From Pseudomonas hefeiensis (GTDB lineage Bacteria > Pseudomonadota > Gammaproteobacteria > Pseudomonadales > Pseudomonadaceae), in contig NZ_CP117449.1 of the NCBI RefSeq assembly GCF_030687835.1, positions 868,001-932,000 on the forward strand: a stretch of 64,000 nt of DNA, read 5' to 3'. Position 1 is the stretch's first letter, and every line of letters starts with the position of its first letter. The notes under the pieces were generated by a model, which worked only from the letters and a program-made list of their open reading frames with translations, had not been told where the DNA came from and ran no database searches. Shown in pieces: positions 29,355 to 39,937 of this stretch. The position numbers and the translations under genes were made by a program.

Positions 29355-30340
29355 GAGTGGACAAGCTCCAGTGTTTGGGCAGGAATGTCGTGAAGGTGGC
29401 AACGCACGTTGCCGCCGATAATCGAATCATTGGCCGGGTAGGCCGTTTTGCACGGTGCGAAGCAGCTCGGGCAGCGTGGATGGAAAGCGCAACCGGACGG
29501 CGGTGACATCGGATTGGGAAAAGTCCCGTGCAGGCCGATTTCGGGAATGCCCAGGCGCGGATCGGGCGTGAGCACCGAATCCAGCAAGGCGCGGGTATAA
29601 GGGTGGCCGGGTTGAGCGAACAACGCTTCGCGACTGCGTTCTTCGACGATGCGCCCCAGATACATCACCGCGACCCGGTCGGCGAGGTGTTCGATGACCG
29701 CCAGGTTATGGCTGATCAGCAGATAGGTCAGGCCGAATTCGCGCTTGAGGTCTTGCAGCAGGTTGAGAATCTGCGCCTGCACCGAAACGTCCAGCGCCGA
29801 GGTGGGTTCGTCGCAGATCAACACGTCAGGGCGCATGATCAACGCCCGGGCAATGGCCACCCGTTGCCGCTGACCGCCAGACAGTTGGCTCGGATAGCTG
29901 TCAATGACCCGTTTGGGCAGACCGACCACATCGAGCATCTCTTCGGTCTTCTTACGCCGCTCGGCGGTGCTGCCGATGTCATGCACGATCAGCGGCAGGG
30001 TAACGATTTCGCGCAGTGTCTTGCGTGGGTTCAGCGAGGAATACGGGTCCTGGAATATCGGCTGAATGTGCCGGGACATTTCCTTGCGATCAGTCGCCGC
30101 CAGATGTTTGCCATTGACCAGCACATCGCCGCTGGTAGGTGGCAACAGCCCGAGCAGCATCTTTGCCAGGGTACTTTTTCCACAACCGGATTCGCCTACC
30201 AGACCGAGGGTCTCGCCACGCATCAGGCGCAGGGAAACGCCATCTACGGCCTTCAGGGTGGCGGCGGGTTTGAAAAAGCCCTTGTTGATCCGAAACTCAC
30301 GACGGATGTCACACAGCTCCAAAGCGATGTCTTTTTTCAT
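29351..30340 (-). CDS. peptide ABC transporter ATPase, DppF/OppF type
   Basis: A 329-residue ABC ATPase. Walker A is [20 protein letters not shown] near residue 56-75, the signature is [20 protein letters not shown], and Walker B is [20 protein letters not shown]. The C-terminal oligopeptide-transporter extension holds four conserved cysteines ([14 protein letters not shown]). The ATG at 30340 overlaps the stop of the partner ATPase gene (ATGA), and its own stop overlaps the first peptidase start. It pairs with the DppD-type subunit. Confidence 0.93.
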   Translation of the reverse strand: MKKDIALELCDIRREFRINKGFFKPAATLKAVDGVSLRLMRGETLGLVGESGCGKSTLAKMLLGLLPPTSGDVLVNGKHLAATDRKEMSRHIQPIFQDPYSSLNPRKTLREIVTLPLIVHDIGSTAERRKKTEEMLDVVGLPKRVIDSYPSQLSGGQRQRVAIARALIMRPDVLICDEPTSALDVSVQAQILNLLQDLKREFGLTYLLISHNLAVIEHLADRVAVMYLGRIVEERSREALFAQPGHPYTRALLDSVLTPDPRLGIPEIGLHGTFPNPMSPPSGCAFHPRCPSCFAPCKTAYPANDSIIGGNVRCHLHDIPAQTLELVHS

Positions 30341-31353
30341 GACCGTGCACGCTCCTGAAGGCGAATCGGTGCCGGGGCCGGTGCGGCGAACAGGCAGCGC
30401 GCCATGTGTCCGTCCTGTTCGACTGCGGGGATGTTTTGCGCGCAGGCTGGAATCGCCTGAGCGCAGCGATTGCGGAACGCACAACCTTGCTGTTCGCCTA
30501 CCAGGCTCGGCACCAGGCCTGGAATCGAACCCAGCGCCTCACCCGGTTTGGTCCGGCCAGGGATAGGAATACTGGCCAGCAGACCACGGGTGTACGGATG
30601 CTGCGGGTTCTCGAACAGTTGTAAGGCAGGAGCGGTTTCGACGATTTCCCCGGCATACATCACGGCGACCCGATCGGCGATCCGTGCCACCAGCCCAAGG
30701 TCGTGGGTGATGAAGATCACCGCCAGACCGAGTTCTTTCTGAATGTCGCGGATCAAGCGCAATATCTGCGCTTGGATGGTCACGTCCAGTGCCGTGGTTG
30801 GCTCATCCGCGATGATCAGGTCCGGTTCACACATCAACGCCATGGCGATGATCACCCGCTGGCGCAAACCGCCAGACAGTTGATGCGGATACTGACGCAA
30901 GCGCTCGGCAGCATTGCTGATACCGACTTTCTCCAGCATCTGAGCGGCGCGAGCCAGGGCATCCTTGCGTGACACCTTACGATGCTGAGTCAGCACTTCG
31001 CTGAGCTGATCGCCAATGCTGTAGGCCGGGTTCAACGAGGTCATCGGTTCCTGGAAGATCATCGCCAGACGGTTGCCGCGCAGGTCACACATGCGCCGTT
31101 CGCTCTGGCCCAGCATGTCGATACCGTCCAGCGTCAGCCGGGACGCGGTGCGTTTGGCCTTGCGCGGCAACAGGTCCATCAGCGCCAGCGAGGTCAGGGA
31201 TTTACCGCAGCCGGATTCGCCAACGATGCACAACATTTCACCGCGCTCGACTTCAAAATCCAGACCGCGCACGGCATGCAGCATGTCATCCGGCGTCGGG
31301 CTGTTGCCCATGGGAATGTCCACGCGCAGGTTTTTTACATGGAGTAGTGCCAT
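30337..31353 (-). CDS. peptide ABC transporter ATPase, DppD/OppD type
   Basis: A 338-residue ABC ATPase with Walker [21 protein letters not shown] (about residue 39), signature [20 protein letters not shown], and Walker [21 protein letters not shown]. The C-terminal extension carries [14 protein letters not shown]. It energises the transporter with the DppF-type partner. It lies 15 bases after the DppC-type permease gene. Confidence 0.93.
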   Translation of the reverse strand: MALLHVKNLRVDIPMGNSPTPDDMLHAVRGLDFEVERGEMLCIVGESGCGKSLTSLALMDLLPRKAKRTASRLTLDGIDMLGQSERRMCDLRGNRLAMIFQEPMTSLNPAYSIGDQLSEVLTQHRKVSRKDALARAAQMLEKVGISNAAERLRQYPHQLSGGLRQRVIIAMALMCEPDLIIADEPTTALDVTIQAQILRLIRDIQKELGLAVIFITHDLGLVARIADRVAVMYAGEIVETAPALQLFENPQHPYTRGLLASIPIPGRTKPGEALGSIPGLVPSLVGEQQGCAFRNRCAQAIPACAQNIPAVEQDGHMARCLFAAPAPAPIRLQERARS

Positions 31354-31368
31354 GTTAGGTTCCCTCTA

Positions 31369-32271
31369 TCAATTACGGCCGTCGGGCAGGATCAGATCGC
31401 GCAGGCCATCGCCGACCAGGTTGATGCCCAACACCAGAATCATCAGGGCGACGCCGGGAATGGCGATGACCCATGGGGAAAAGAACATGTAGGGTTTGCC
31501 TTCGGCGATCATCAAACCCCAGGACGGCGTCGGCGGTTGCACGCCCACCCCGAGGAACGACAGCGCCGACTCCAGCAGGATCGCGTGAGCCATTTCCAGC
31601 GTCGCGACGACGATCAGCGCGCCGACCAGATTGGGCAGAATTTCACTCACCAGAATGCGCAGGGTCGAGCAGCCAAGAGCCTGGGCCGACGCCACATATT
31701 CAGCATCGCGAATCTGCTGCACCGAAGCCCTGACCACCACCGCGAAGCGATCCCATAACAGGCAGCCGAGCAGCACGATGACCACTTTCAGTGAGCCGCC
31801 CATCAGCGAGGCTGAGGCCAGCGCGACCATCACGACCGGCATCGCCAGCCGGGTGGTGATCAGGTAACTGATGAAGGCATCAACCTTGCCGCCGTAGTAA
31901 CCCGCCAACAGCCCCATGACGGTACCTATAAAGCCGGAAATCAGCGCCGCGGCAATGCCGATGAACAGCGAAATACGTGCGCCGTAGAGCAGTCGCGACA
32001 GGTAGTCGCGGCCCAGCTTGTCGGTGCCGAGGACGTATTCCCAGGTGCCGTTAGCCATCCATACCGGCGGTTTCATGCGCAGCATCACGTCTTGCGCATA
32101 AGGGTCGTAAGGTGCCAGCCATGGGGCGAACAGTGCGCCAGCGAAGATGATCAGCAACAACACCGCGCCGATGGCGAAACCACGATGACGAAAGCTCTTG
32201 CCAATTACTCGGCTCAGGCTGCTCGGTGGTGGCAGGTAGTCATTGATCGCGAGGGTCGTGGGGGTGCTCAT
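31369..32271 (-). CDS. peptide ABC transporter permease, DppC/OppC type
   Basis: A 300-residue inner-membrane permease. TM1 is at about 30-52 (FAIGAVLLLIIFAGALFAPW). The conserved KLGRDYLSRLLYGARISLFI is near 93. The ATPase-coupling loop is near residues 195-215 (SAQALGCSTLRILVSEILPN), with five or six helices in all. The product ends DLILPDGRN. Nine bases separate it from the DppB-type gene. Confidence 0.92.
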   Translation of the reverse strand: MSTPTTLAINDYLPPPSSLSRVIGKSFRHRGFAIGAVLLLIIFAGALFAPWLAPYDPYAQDVMLRMKPPVWMANGTWEYVLGTDKLGRDYLSRLLYGARISLFIGIAAALISGFIGTVMGLLAGYYGGKVDAFISYLITTRLAMPVVMVALASASLMGGSLKVVIVLLGCLLWDRFAVVVRASVQQIRDAEYVASAQALGCSTLRILVSEILPNLVGALIVVATLEMAHAILLESALSFLGVGVQPPTPSWGLMIAEGKPYMFFSPWVIAIPGVALMILVLGINLVGDGLRDLILPDGRN

Positions 32272-32280
32272 GTAAGCCTC

Positions 32281-33198
32281 CTAGCGCACGCGAATGCGCG
32301 GGTCGAGCAGTGCGTTGAGCACATCGGCCAGCAAGGTGAGGATGATGTAGATCACCGCAATCAGCAGGACCACGGCCTGTACCACCGGAAAGTCGTCACG
32401 GGCGATAGCGTCCCAGGCGAGTTGTCCGATGCCTTGCAGGGAGAACACGGTTTCGATCACCACCGAGCCGCCGAGCATGAAGCCGAACTCCACCGCCGCC
32501 AGCGCGACGACCGGAATCAAGGCGTTGCGCAGTGCATGCTTGAACAACACGCGGGCAGGGCGCAGACCCTTGGCGCGGGCGGTGCGGATGTAATCGGAGC
32601 TGAGCACATCAAGCATGCCTGCGCGGGTCAGGCGCATGATTGCCGGAGTCGCGTAGTAGCCCAAGGCAATGGCCGGCATGACGAAGTGCAGCAGGGTCGA
32701 GTTACCGGACACTGGCAGCCACTTGAGCGTCACCGCAAACACCACGATCAGCATCAGCGCAAACCAGAAACTTGGCATTGCCTGACCCAGGACGGCAATG
32801 CTCAACGCCAGGCGGTCAATCCAGGTGTCGCGTTTGACGGCGGCCAGCACCCCAAGCGGAATCGCCACCAGTAGCGCAATGCCCAATGCCATCGCCCCCA
32901 GCCCGAGGGTGATTGGCAGGCGGTTGACGATCAGGTTGTAGACCGATTCCTGAAAGAAAAAAGAGTCGCCCAGATCCAACCGCAGCAAATCGCCCAGCCA
33001 GTTGAAGTACTGGGTCGGCAGCGGTTTGTCCAAACCGTACTGCACGCGGATCTGTTCGATCTGTTCGCTGCTGGCTTCCGGTCCGCCAATGGCCGTGGCC
33101 AGGTCGCCGGACAGATGCAAAAGAGAAAAACTGATCACCGACACGGTAATTGCAACGCAAAATGCGATACCCAGACGGCGCAGAAGGAATCCAAGCAT
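32281..33198 (-). CDS. peptide ABC transporter permease, DppB/OppB type
   Basis: A 305-residue permease starting MLGFLLRRLGIAFCVAITVS. The ATG at 33198 has GAGGAA about 9 bases upstream, and the family N-terminus begins there; a frame extension to 33261 lacks an RBS. Typical features are the TM1 start, the extracytoplasmic loop with YGLDKPLPTQYFNWLGDLLR, and the coupling loop RTARAKGLRPARVLFKHALR near 215-234. It forms the channel with the DppC-type subunit. Confidence 0.92.
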   Translation of the reverse strand: MLGFLLRRLGIAFCVAITVSVISFSLLHLSGDLATAIGGPEASSEQIEQIRVQYGLDKPLPTQYFNWLGDLLRLDLGDSFFFQESVYNLIVNRLPITLGLGAMALGIALLVAIPLGVLAAVKRDTWIDRLALSIAVLGQAMPSFWFALMLIVVFAVTLKWLPVSGNSTLLHFVMPAIALGYYATPAIMRLTRAGMLDVLSSDYIRTARAKGLRPARVLFKHALRNALIPVVALAAVEFGFMLGGSVVIETVFSLQGIGQLAWDAIARDDFPVVQAVVLLIAVIYIILTLLADVLNALLDPRIRVR

Positions 33199-33283
33199 GG
33201 CAAGTTTCCTCGTATCCATTGGCTGATAGGTGTGGGGGACTTGCCGTAGCACGGTTAACACCGCGCGTCACGGCACCTGTCGA

Positions 33284-34804
33284 TTACTTCCAGCTGGACA
33301 GAACGAAACGCGGTAGCTCATCCGGGTAGGGCGTGAACGCCAGGTCGGAGGTATAGGCGTAGTTCATCGAGTAATTGAACAGCGGCGCCCAATAGGCCTG
33401 CTCGCTGATGCGCTGCAACGCCTTGCGGTAGTTGTCCTTGCGCACTTGCGGGTCGAGGGCGTTGTCGGCGGTCTGCAACCAGCCCTGGACTTGCGGATCC
33501 TTGATGTTGTCGTCCGGGTTGCCTTTGAACCAGGTCCCAGCGGACGCCGAGGTGTCGAGAATCGAGAACGAACCCCAGGCCTGGAACGAGATCGGCACTT
33601 TGCCGCCACGTTGCTGATCGCGCAGGGCGGCGTACTTCAAGTAGCGCAGCTTGGCGTTGATGCCCACGGCACGCAGGTTGCCGATGATCGCTTCGACATA
33701 ATCACGGTCGCGGTAAGCGAAGATTTCTGTCTCAAAGCCATTCGGATAACCGGCTTCAGCGAGCAGCGCCTTGGCCTTGACCGGGTCATAGTTGTAGACC
33801 GTGGCTGCCGTGGTGTCGCAACCGAACTGCCCCGGATAGCAGGCGACTTGCAAGGGTTTGGCTTCGCCGCCCACCAGTTGTGAGGCCAGTGCATCGCGGT
33901 TGATAGCGTGGTTGATGGCCTGACGCACCTTAAGGTTTTTCATCGGGGAGTTTTCAGTCGAGGTGCCACGAGCATCGAGGATCAGGAAACCGATGCGCAT
34001 GGTTTCGCCGCTGGCCACGGTCAGGTTCGGCATGCTCTTGAGGTTGACTGCCTGGTCCGGTGCGACGCGCCAGGTCCAGTCGACACCGCCGGTCATCAGT
34101 TCGGCCAGACGGGTTTCCGCATCAGGGATCACCCGGAACTTGAGGTGGCCGATATGCGGTTGGCCTTGTGGGCTGTCCTTGAAGTAGTCCTTATTGAGCG
34201 CCATGGTCACGCCTTCGCCCGCCACTACTGACACCGCTTTATAGGGACCGGTGCCAATCGGTTTACGACTGAATTCAGCCAGGCCGACTTTCTCGAAATA
34301 CGTTTTGGGGAACATCGGTACGGCGTTGGACAGGTATTCCAGTGCCGCGGGAAAAGCTTTTTTCAGATGAAGACGGACGCTGTAGTCACCGGTCTTTTCC
34401 GCGCTTTTGATCCAGTCGACGTTTTGCACGGTAACGACTTTCGCTTCGGGCGATACCACGTAGTTGAGGGTGAACACCACGTCGTCGGCGGTGAAGGCGT
34501 CGCCGTTGTGAAATTTGACGCCTTTGCGCAGCTCAAAGTCGATGGTGGTGTCGTCGACCTGTTTCCAGCTGGTGGCCAGCATGGGTTTGTATTCGCTGCT
34601 TTCAGGATCGCGGTAGATCAGGTTGTCCCAGATCAGCCGGCCGAGAATCACCCCTTCGCGTAAATCGTTGTGATAGGGGCTGACGTTTTCAGGCTCGCTG
34701 TCGGAAGCGTAAACCAGGGTGTCGTTGGCTTTACCGGCATGAGCCGGAAAACTGCTGATGAGGCCCATCAGCGCAAAACTGCAGGCGAAACCTTTGATGC
34801 CCAT
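33284..34804 (-). CDS. extracellular solute-binding protein family 5
   Basis: A 506-residue periplasmic binding protein with a cleavable signal peptide (MGIKGFACSFALMGLISSFP, then AHA). Family-5 features include YHNDLREGVILGRLIWDNLI near the start, FELRKGVKFHNGDAFTADDV near 100, and a single disulfide-like Cys pair (ACYPGQFGCD). It binds peptides or peptide-like compounds for the ABC system encoded downstream. The ATG at 34804 has GGAG 8 bases upstream. It is the first gene of the operon; an 85-base gap follows. Confidence 0.92.
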   Translation of the reverse strand: MGIKGFACSFALMGLISSFPAHAGKANDTLVYASDSEPENVSPYHNDLREGVILGRLIWDNLIYRDPESSEYKPMLATSWKQVDDTTIDFELRKGVKFHNGDAFTADDVVFTLNYVVSPEAKVVTVQNVDWIKSAEKTGDYSVRLHLKKAFPAALEYLSNAVPMFPKTYFEKVGLAEFSRKPIGTGPYKAVSVVAGEGVTMALNKDYFKDSPQGQPHIGHLKFRVIPDAETRLAELMTGGVDWTWRVAPDQAVNLKSMPNLTVASGETMRIGFLILDARGTSTENSPMKNLKVRQAINHAINRDALASQLVGGEAKPLQVACYPGQFGCDTTAATVYNYDPVKAKALLAEAGYPNGFETEIFAYRDRDYVEAIIGNLRAVGINAKLRYLKYAALRDQQRGGKVPISFQAWGSFSILDTSASAGTWFKGNPDDNIKDPQVQGWLQTADNALDPQVRKDNYRKALQRISEQAYWAPLFNYSMNYAYTSDLAFTPYPDELPRFVLSSWK

Positions 34805-34991
34805 GCCGTCGTCTCCGTTGGCGAGAGTGGTTGAATCAAAGGGCAGCGAATCGCAAATGCGGTAAACGAGGAGGAGAAGCTCAGGCGTAGTTTTTTTTGG
34901 TCTGGACACGAATGTAGGGAAAGGCTATCAATGCCACAAGTACAATCTTTCGATACTTGCTTTGCCGAAAAGGCAACCCTCGGGGGCTCCG

Positions 34992-35909
34992 ATGCAGCTG
35001 TATGGCGTGCAATCCACGGCGTTGCGCTATTTTCTGGAAGTCGCGCGGTGCGGATCGATCAGCGAAGCGTCGGTGCGGCTCAATGTTGCAGCGTCAGCGG
35101 TAAGCCGACAGATTTCCAAGCTGGAGTTGGCCCTGGATGCCAGCCTGTTTGAGCGTCGCGCCCGAGGCATGGTGCTCAGCGAGGCAGGGACGAGACTGGC
35201 GGCTTATGCGCGCAAATCGCAACTTGAGGCCGAGCAGGTGGTGCTGGAAATTACCGAGCTGCACGGCTTGCAACGGGGACATGTGCATGTCGCCTGCTCG
35301 GAAGGTTTTGCCCTGGAATACATGCCCAGGAACATTAGCGCGTTCAGGCGTGAGTATCAGGGCATTCATTTCACGCTGGAGGTCTGTGCGCCTGCTGAGG
35401 CGACGGAGAAGGTTCGTTCCGGAGAAGCCGATCTGGCGATGACCTTCAGTCTGACGCCGCAAAAGGAAGTCAAGGTCGAACATTTCCTAAGCGGGGCTAT
35501 TTTTGCCGTGGTCTCCAATTCGCATCCCTTGGCCGGGCGTGAAGCGGTCAGCCTCGCCGAGTTGCAACCCTGGCCCATCGCGTTGCCGAAGGCCGATACC
35601 ACGATACGGCAACTGTTCGATATCTGTTGCGGTGTACAGGGGTTGTTGTTCGACCCGGTCTTGACCACTAATTACGTTGCCGCACTTTATAGCTTCGTCC
35701 GCGAAGAAGGCGTGATTAGCCTGGCCAGCGAAATGACCTTGCACAAACAGGTAGCGGACAAGCAGTTGCAATGCTTGCCGATCCTCGATGAAGGCATGCA
35801 GGCACGGCGCATCGAACTGCAGAGCATGGCGGGACGCAATTTACCGGCGGCGGTTTCTGCGTTCAGGGATTTTTTGATTGCTGATTTGGCGAAGGCGAAG
35901 CGTCGTTGA
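34992..35909 (+). CDS. LysR-family transcriptional regulator
   Basis: A 305-residue LysR regulator. The HTH is at about residues 5-63 (ISEASVRLNVAASAVSRQIS; FERRARGMVLSEAGTRLAAY). The effector domain covers about 90-295 (LQRGHVHVACSEGFALEYMP). The ATG at 34992 gives the normal N-terminus; an upstream TTG at 34962 is possible. It is divergent from the peptide-uptake operon, with a 187-base gap, and is the obvious candidate regulator. Confidence 0.92.
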   Translation: MQLYGVQSTALRYFLEVARCGSISEASVRLNVAASAVSRQISKLELALDASLFERRARGMVLSEAGTRLAAYARKSQLEAEQVVLEITELHGLQRGHVHVACSEGFALEYMPRNISAFRREYQGIHFTLEVCAPAEATEKVRSGEADLAMTFSLTPQKEVKVEHFLSGAIFAVVSNSHPLAGREAVSLAELQPWPIALPKADTTIRQLFDICCGVQGLLFDPVLTTNYVAALYSFVREEGVISLASEMTLHKQVADKQLQCLPILDEGMQARRIELQSMAGRNLPAAVSAFRDFLIADLAKAKRR

Positions 35910-36007
35910 CATGCGAGGAAGGTGAGTTTCCCGGCCCTTATCCCGCATCTAGCTACCCGGAATAACGATTGCCCGCGGTGGCAGAGCCATCAGCGGGAAA
36001 TAAAACG

Positions 36008-36217
36008 TCAGGCAGTGTGATTCAGCAGCCGCTCTGCGACGGTAGCGAAAGCGCTATAGCAGCGTTGGAAATCCGGCTTATCCGCGGTATAGAGCAGCGG
36101 CTTCAGGCGCTGCTCGAAGTTCGCCTTTAGCCCTTCGTGGTTAGCAGCTGAGGCCAAGCTTCGCCGAAGCACCGCGTATGGGTCCTGAGGTGACCGGGAT
36201 GATAACCGTGAGAGCAT
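36008..36217 (-). CDS. unrecognised short frame, probably a gene remnant
   Basis: A 69-residue frame starting MLSRLSSRSPQDPYAVLRRS and ending CYSAFATVAERLLNHTA. The C-terminal half reads like a soluble helical protein. There is no convincing RBS, and an overlapping frame (36127-36330) is also open and protein-like, as happens after frameshift decay. I recognise no family. It lies in the 405-base gap between the LysR gene and copZ, which holds nothing else I can support. Confidence 0.3.
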   Translation of the reverse strand: MLSRLSSRSPQDPYAVLRRSLASAANHEGLKANFEQRLKPLLYTADKPDFQRCYSAFATVAERLLNHTA

Positions 36218-36314
36218 CCGACCAGCGCGCGTTGCATGTCTATACGCCTAGTGTCGTAAACACAGCGATACGCAGACTGGTATTCATGGGGGGGCTCCAG
36301 TTTAAACATAATGC

Positions 36315-36587
36315 TTACCGGCAGCAGCAACCGCCGCCGTTCCCGCCACAGCCCGAGGTTTTCTTACTCGCTACGCTTTCCACTGTCGCCAGCTGTGCTG
36401 GATAGCCCGCGTCCTCCAGGGCTGTAAGCAGCGCATGGCTGTCCGAATCGCCGCTGACCTTCACCCGTCCGGCTTGTAGATCCACTGTTACGTCACTGAC
36501 GCCTTCAAGTGGGTGCAGTGCTTCGGTGACATGTTTGACACATGAACCACAGCTCATGCCTTGGACTTGCAGTTCAACAGTTTTCAT
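36315..36587 (-). CDS. CopZ-like heavy-metal chaperone
   Basis: A 90-residue HMA-fold protein. The metal site is GMSCGSCVKHV (residues 10-20), inside a full betaalphabetabetaalphabeta domain (MKTVELQVQ; VDLQAGRVKVSG; LEDAGYPAQLATV). An unusual Cys/Gly-rich tail (SGCGGNGGGCCCR) adds four more cysteines and a second possible metal site. The ATG at 36587 has GAGGAG upstream. It lies 114 bases after copA and should hand Cu(I) to it, because the ATPase itself lacks an N-terminal HMA domain. Confidence 0.9.
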   Translation of the reverse strand: MKTVELQVQGMSCGSCVKHVTEALHPLEGVSDVTVDLQAGRVKVSGDSDSHALLTALEDAGYPAQLATVESVASKKTSGCGGNGGGCCCR

Positions 36588-36701
36588 GGGCGACTCCTCA
36601 CAATAAAGTTGATCATGGAAAGACTGACGCATAAGGCTTTTCTGCGGCGTTGGCTTATCCTCAACCTTGCTGCCATGGCAAGGTCAAGCGGTCGTTTTCA
36701 C

Positions 36702-39059
36702 TCAATCAATGGAAGCCTGGCGCAGACGCAAGGCGTTGAATACCACCGACGCCGAGCTCACGCTCATGGCCAGTGCGGCAATGAGTGGTGACAGAAGGTG
36801 GCCGGTAAGAGGGAAGAACAAGCCGGCGGCTAGTGGGATGCCCATGGCGTTGTAAAGGAAGGCGAAGGTCAGGTTTTGGTGCATATTTCTCACCGTTGCT
36901 ACTGACAGGCTGCGAGCACGCAGGATGCCGAGCAGATCGCCCTTGACCAGGGTGACCTGAGCGCTGTTCATCGCCACGTCAGTGCCAGTGCCCATGGCGA
37001 TACCTACATCAGCGCGAGCCAATGCGGGGGCATCATTAATGCCGTCGCCGGCCATCGCCACGCGGTGTCCGGCTTGTTGCAGAGATGCCACCAGACGTTC
37101 TTTATCTTGCGGTTTGACCTCGCCATGCACCTCCTCGATGCCCAACTGGCGAGCTACCGAGCGAGCAGTCGTAAGACCGTCGCCAGTGGCCATGATGACC
37201 TTGACGCCATCCGCCTGCAGACGCTCGACGGCCAGTTTCGTGGTGGGTTTGATGGGGTCAGCAACAGCCAGCAAACCCGCCAGGGCGCCATTGACTGCCA
37301 GGTACATGATGCTCGTACCGTCGCCGCGTAACTTCTCGGCATGTACTTGCAAGATTTCGGTGGAAACGCCCGCCTCCTGCATCAACGCGGTATTGCCTAG
37401 CATCAGGCGGCGACCCTCGACCTGACCGCTTACACCAATACCTGAGGCTGACTCGAAGGTTTCAGGTGTCACCAGTTTCAACCCTGCGGCGCGGGCCTGC
37501 TCGACGATGGCGTGGGCCAATGGATGCTCACTGCCCTGATCGAGACTTGCGGCCAACCGCAGCACTTCATCCTGAGTAAATCCGGGCACGGCCTCGACGC
37601 TATGGAACGCTGGTCGACCTTCAGTGAGGGTGCCGGTTTTGTCGACTATCAAGGTGTCTATCTTGCGCAGGTTTTCGATGGCGCTTGCATCGCGAAACAA
37701 TACGCCGCTGCCAGCAGCTTTCCCTGTGGCGACCATGACTGACATCGGAGTCGCTAGGCCAAGGGCACAGGGACAGGCGATGATCATGACCGCGACAGCG
37801 TTGATCAGTCCGAACACCCAACTTGGCTCGGGCCCCCACAGCCCCCAACCGAGTAGAGTCAGCGCGGCGATAGTAATCACCACAATCACGAAGTAACTGG
37901 CAATCACGTCTGCCAGCCGTTGCATCGGCGCTTTTGAGCGTTGTGCCTGCACAACCATCTGCACAATCTGTGCGAGCAGGGTCGCCGACCCGATCTTCTG
38001 CGCCTGCATCACCAGACTGCCGTGGATGTTGAGAGTGGCGCCAATCAGTGCGTCGCCGGCCCTCTTCATGATCGGTATCGGTTCGCCGGTGAGCATCGAC
38101 TCATCTACAGCGCTTTCGCCTTGCAACACCTGACCGTCGACAGGCACTTTTTCGCCCGGTCGCACACGTAACGTATCGCCGCTGTGTACGTGTGTCAGAG
38201 GGATGTCTTCTTCCGTGCCGTCGGCATTGATCCGTCGGGCAGTTTTGGGTGCCAGTCCAAGCAGCGACTTGACGGCAGCCGAGGTTTGCGAGCGAGCCTT
38301 GAACTCGAGCATCTGGCCGAGAAGGGTCAGTGAGATGATCACAGCCGCCGCTTCAAAGTACACCCCGATGCGGCCCTCCATCATGAAGTTACTGGGGAAT
38401 ACATCGGGGGCCAGGGTGGCCACAACGCTGTAAAGAAAGGCCGCCGCCGTGCCGAGGGCGATCAGCGTCCACATGTTCGGACTTCGCTGAATCACCGAGC
38501 GCACGCCGCGCACATAAAACGGCCAGCCAGCCCAAAGCACCACGGGTGTGGCCAGTCCCAACTCGATCCAGTTTTGCGTGGGGCCGTGAAACAGCACCAA
38601 GGCATGGCCGCCCATGGCTAAAACAGTGACGATTATTGTCAGTGGCAATGTCCGCCAAAAGCGCTGAGTGAAGTCCTTGAGTTCTAAGTTCTCTTCTTCC
38701 TCCAATTCGGGGATCACCGGTTCTAAGGTCATGCCGCACTTAGGGCAGACGCCGGGGCCGATCTGTCGAATTTCCGGATGCATGGGACATGTGTATTCAG
38801 CGGCACCCGTTACTGGTGCAGCTGTTGTCTGATGGACTTGTCCAGTTTTCAGTTGAGATATTCGATAACGCTCGGGCGCTGCCCTGAAGGTCGTTTGGCA
38901 TTTCTGGCTGCAGAACCGGTAGTTTTGCCCCTCATAATCCGTGCTGAACGGGCTGTCGTTGCTGACGGTCATGCCACATACCGGGTCATGGGAACCGGTG
39001 AATTGAGGGGCAGAGTTCTGTATTGGGCCGTGCGCTTGACGAACCTCACGGGGGTGCAT
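36702..39059 (-). CDS. copA: copper/silver-translocating P1B-type ATPase
   Basis: A 785-residue efflux ATPase. In place of the usual HMA domain, the N-terminus has a YHS-type metal domain (DPVCGMTV...[12 protein letters not shown], about 25-60) and a heavy-metal-binding domain (YTCPMHPE...[10 protein letters not shown], about 88-113). Then come eight membrane helices with the CPC motif ([14 protein letters not shown]), the phosphorylation site DKTGTLTEG, and the nucleotide-domain HP ([11 protein letters not shown]). It exports Cu(I) or Ag(I) from the cytoplasm. It is the fourth gene of a five-gene copper run; an AGGAG lies 7 bases before the ATG. Confidence 0.93.
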   Translation of the reverse strand: MHPREVRQAHGPIQNSAPQFTGSHDPVCGMTVSNDSPFSTDYEGQNYRFCSQKCQTTFRAAPERYRISQLKTGQVHQTTAAPVTGAAEYTCPMHPEIRQIGPGVCPKCGMTLEPVIPELEEEENLELKDFTQRFWRTLPLTIIVTVLAMGGHALVLFHGPTQNWIELGLATPVVLWAGWPFYVRGVRSVIQRSPNMWTLIALGTAAAFLYSVVATLAPDVFPSNFMMEGRIGVYFEAAAVIISLTLLGQMLEFKARSQTSAAVKSLLGLAPKTARRINADGTEEDIPLTHVHSGDTLRVRPGEKVPVDGQVLQGESAVDESMLTGEPIPIMKRAGDALIGATLNIHGSLVMQAQKIGSATLLAQIVQMVVQAQRSKAPMQRLADVIASYFVIVVITIAALTLLGWGLWGPEPSWVFGLINAVAVMIIACPCALGLATPMSVMVATGKAAGSGVLFRDASAIENLRKIDTLIVDKTGTLTEGRPAFHSVEAVPGFTQDEVLRLAASLDQGSEHPLAHAIVEQARAAGLKLVTPETFESASGIGVSGQVEGRRLMLGNTALMQEAGVSTEILQVHAEKLRGDGTSIMYLAVNGALAGLLAVADPIKPTTKLAVERLQADGVKVIMATGDGLTTARSVARQLGIEEVHGEVKPQDKERLVASLQQAGHRVAMAGDGINDAPALARADVGIAMGTGTDVAMNSAQVTLVKGDLLGILRARSLSVATVRNMHQNLTFAFLYNAMGIPLAAGLFFPLTGHLLSPLIAALAMSVSSASVVFNALRLRQASID

Positions 39060-39062
39060 GAG

Positions 39063-39314
39063 CTAACTCCTGTTCGCATCATTGGTTGAGGCTGAGGTTT
39101 CGCCGTGATGACTGTGACCACCGTGGCGGTGGCCGAAAAAATGCATCAGCGGGCACAACAGCAAAATCATGTATGGCAGCAAGCCCAGCACATGGCCGTA
39201 GTGTTCTCTTGCCAGATAGAACAGCACGATCACCAGCAGCATGCCCAGCGCTATGCCGGGTTTGCTCCTCCAAAATGTTGGAGACCTGTTAGCGGAACGT
39301 GGTGAATTCATCAT
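39063..39314 (-). CDS. DUF2933 small membrane protein
   Basis: An 83-residue protein with two close hydrophobic segments (IALGMLLVIVLFYLAREHYG; VLGLLPYMILLLCPLMHFFG) and a His-rich tail (HRHGGHSHHGETS). It fits DUF2933, a family often found beside copper and silver ATPases. Its stop is 3 bases before the copA start, so the two are coupled. The His tail may bind metal. Confidence 0.85.
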   Translation of the reverse strand: MMNSPRSANRSPTFWRSKPGIALGMLLVIVLFYLAREHYGHVLGLLPYMILLLCPLMHFFGHRHGGHSHHGETSASTNDANRS

Positions 39315-39439
39315 GATTCTGTACTCCTGAGGGAGTGCTTTTTAGTGACGCGTTGTACAGATGCAACGGGCGGCGGTTTTGTCCTTGGCTTATTGGCTAA
39401 GGTAAAACCGTCGCGGCATCGCCTACAGGCTTGTACGCG

Positions 39440-39838
39440 TCACTTGCTCATCGGCAGCTTCATCATGCTCGATTGCTGATCCATCATTCTCATCATCATG
39501 TTCATCATTCCCATCCCCATGCCGTCTTTGTTGCCGGCCATGCCCATGCCAGGACAGTTCATATGCATCATGGCCATGCTGTCCTTCATCGTCTTCATGC
39601 TCTCCTGCATGGCGGCGTGTCGCTCGGCAGGGGTCTTGGCGGCGGCTGCCTTGTCGTGTGCAGCCTGCATTTTTTGCATTTGCTCGGTCATGACATTGTT
39701 TTGCATCGGCGTAGCTGCTTCGCCTGTCTGGGCGGGAGCGGTCGGCGTCTGCTCCGGGTGATGCTCATCGACTGCCGAGGCCATGAGTGGGCTGCTCACG
39801 AGCAGAGTGGCGAGGATAAATTTCAATGAGGCATTCAT
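39440..39838 (-). CDS. Met-rich periplasmic metal-binding protein
   Basis: A 132-residue protein with a signal peptide (MNASLKFILATLLVSSPLMA, then SA). The C-terminal third is dominated by Met (MMHMNCPGMGM..., GMGMGMMNMMMRMMDQQ). Met clusters of this kind bind Cu(I) or Ag(I) in the periplasm. The mature N-terminus holds HH and the middle is a charged helix (MTEQMQKMQAAHDKAAAAKT). I see no match to CopC, PcoE or SilE beyond composition. It is encoded in the copper operon upstream of DUF2933. Confidence 0.75.
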   Translation of the reverse strand: MNASLKFILATLLVSSPLMASAVDEHHPEQTPTAPAQTGEAATPMQNNVMTEQMQKMQAAHDKAAAAKTPAERHAAMQESMKTMKDSMAMMHMNCPGMGMAGNKDGMGMGMMNMMMRMMDQQSSMMKLPMSK

Positions 39839-39937
39839 GGCAATCTCCAAAGGGTGAGGACAACTCAGGTAATACCAAGCCGCACCGGGTTGGCGCAGTC
39901 AGACAGTGCGCCGAAGATCGGCGCGCAGAAGGTCGGA

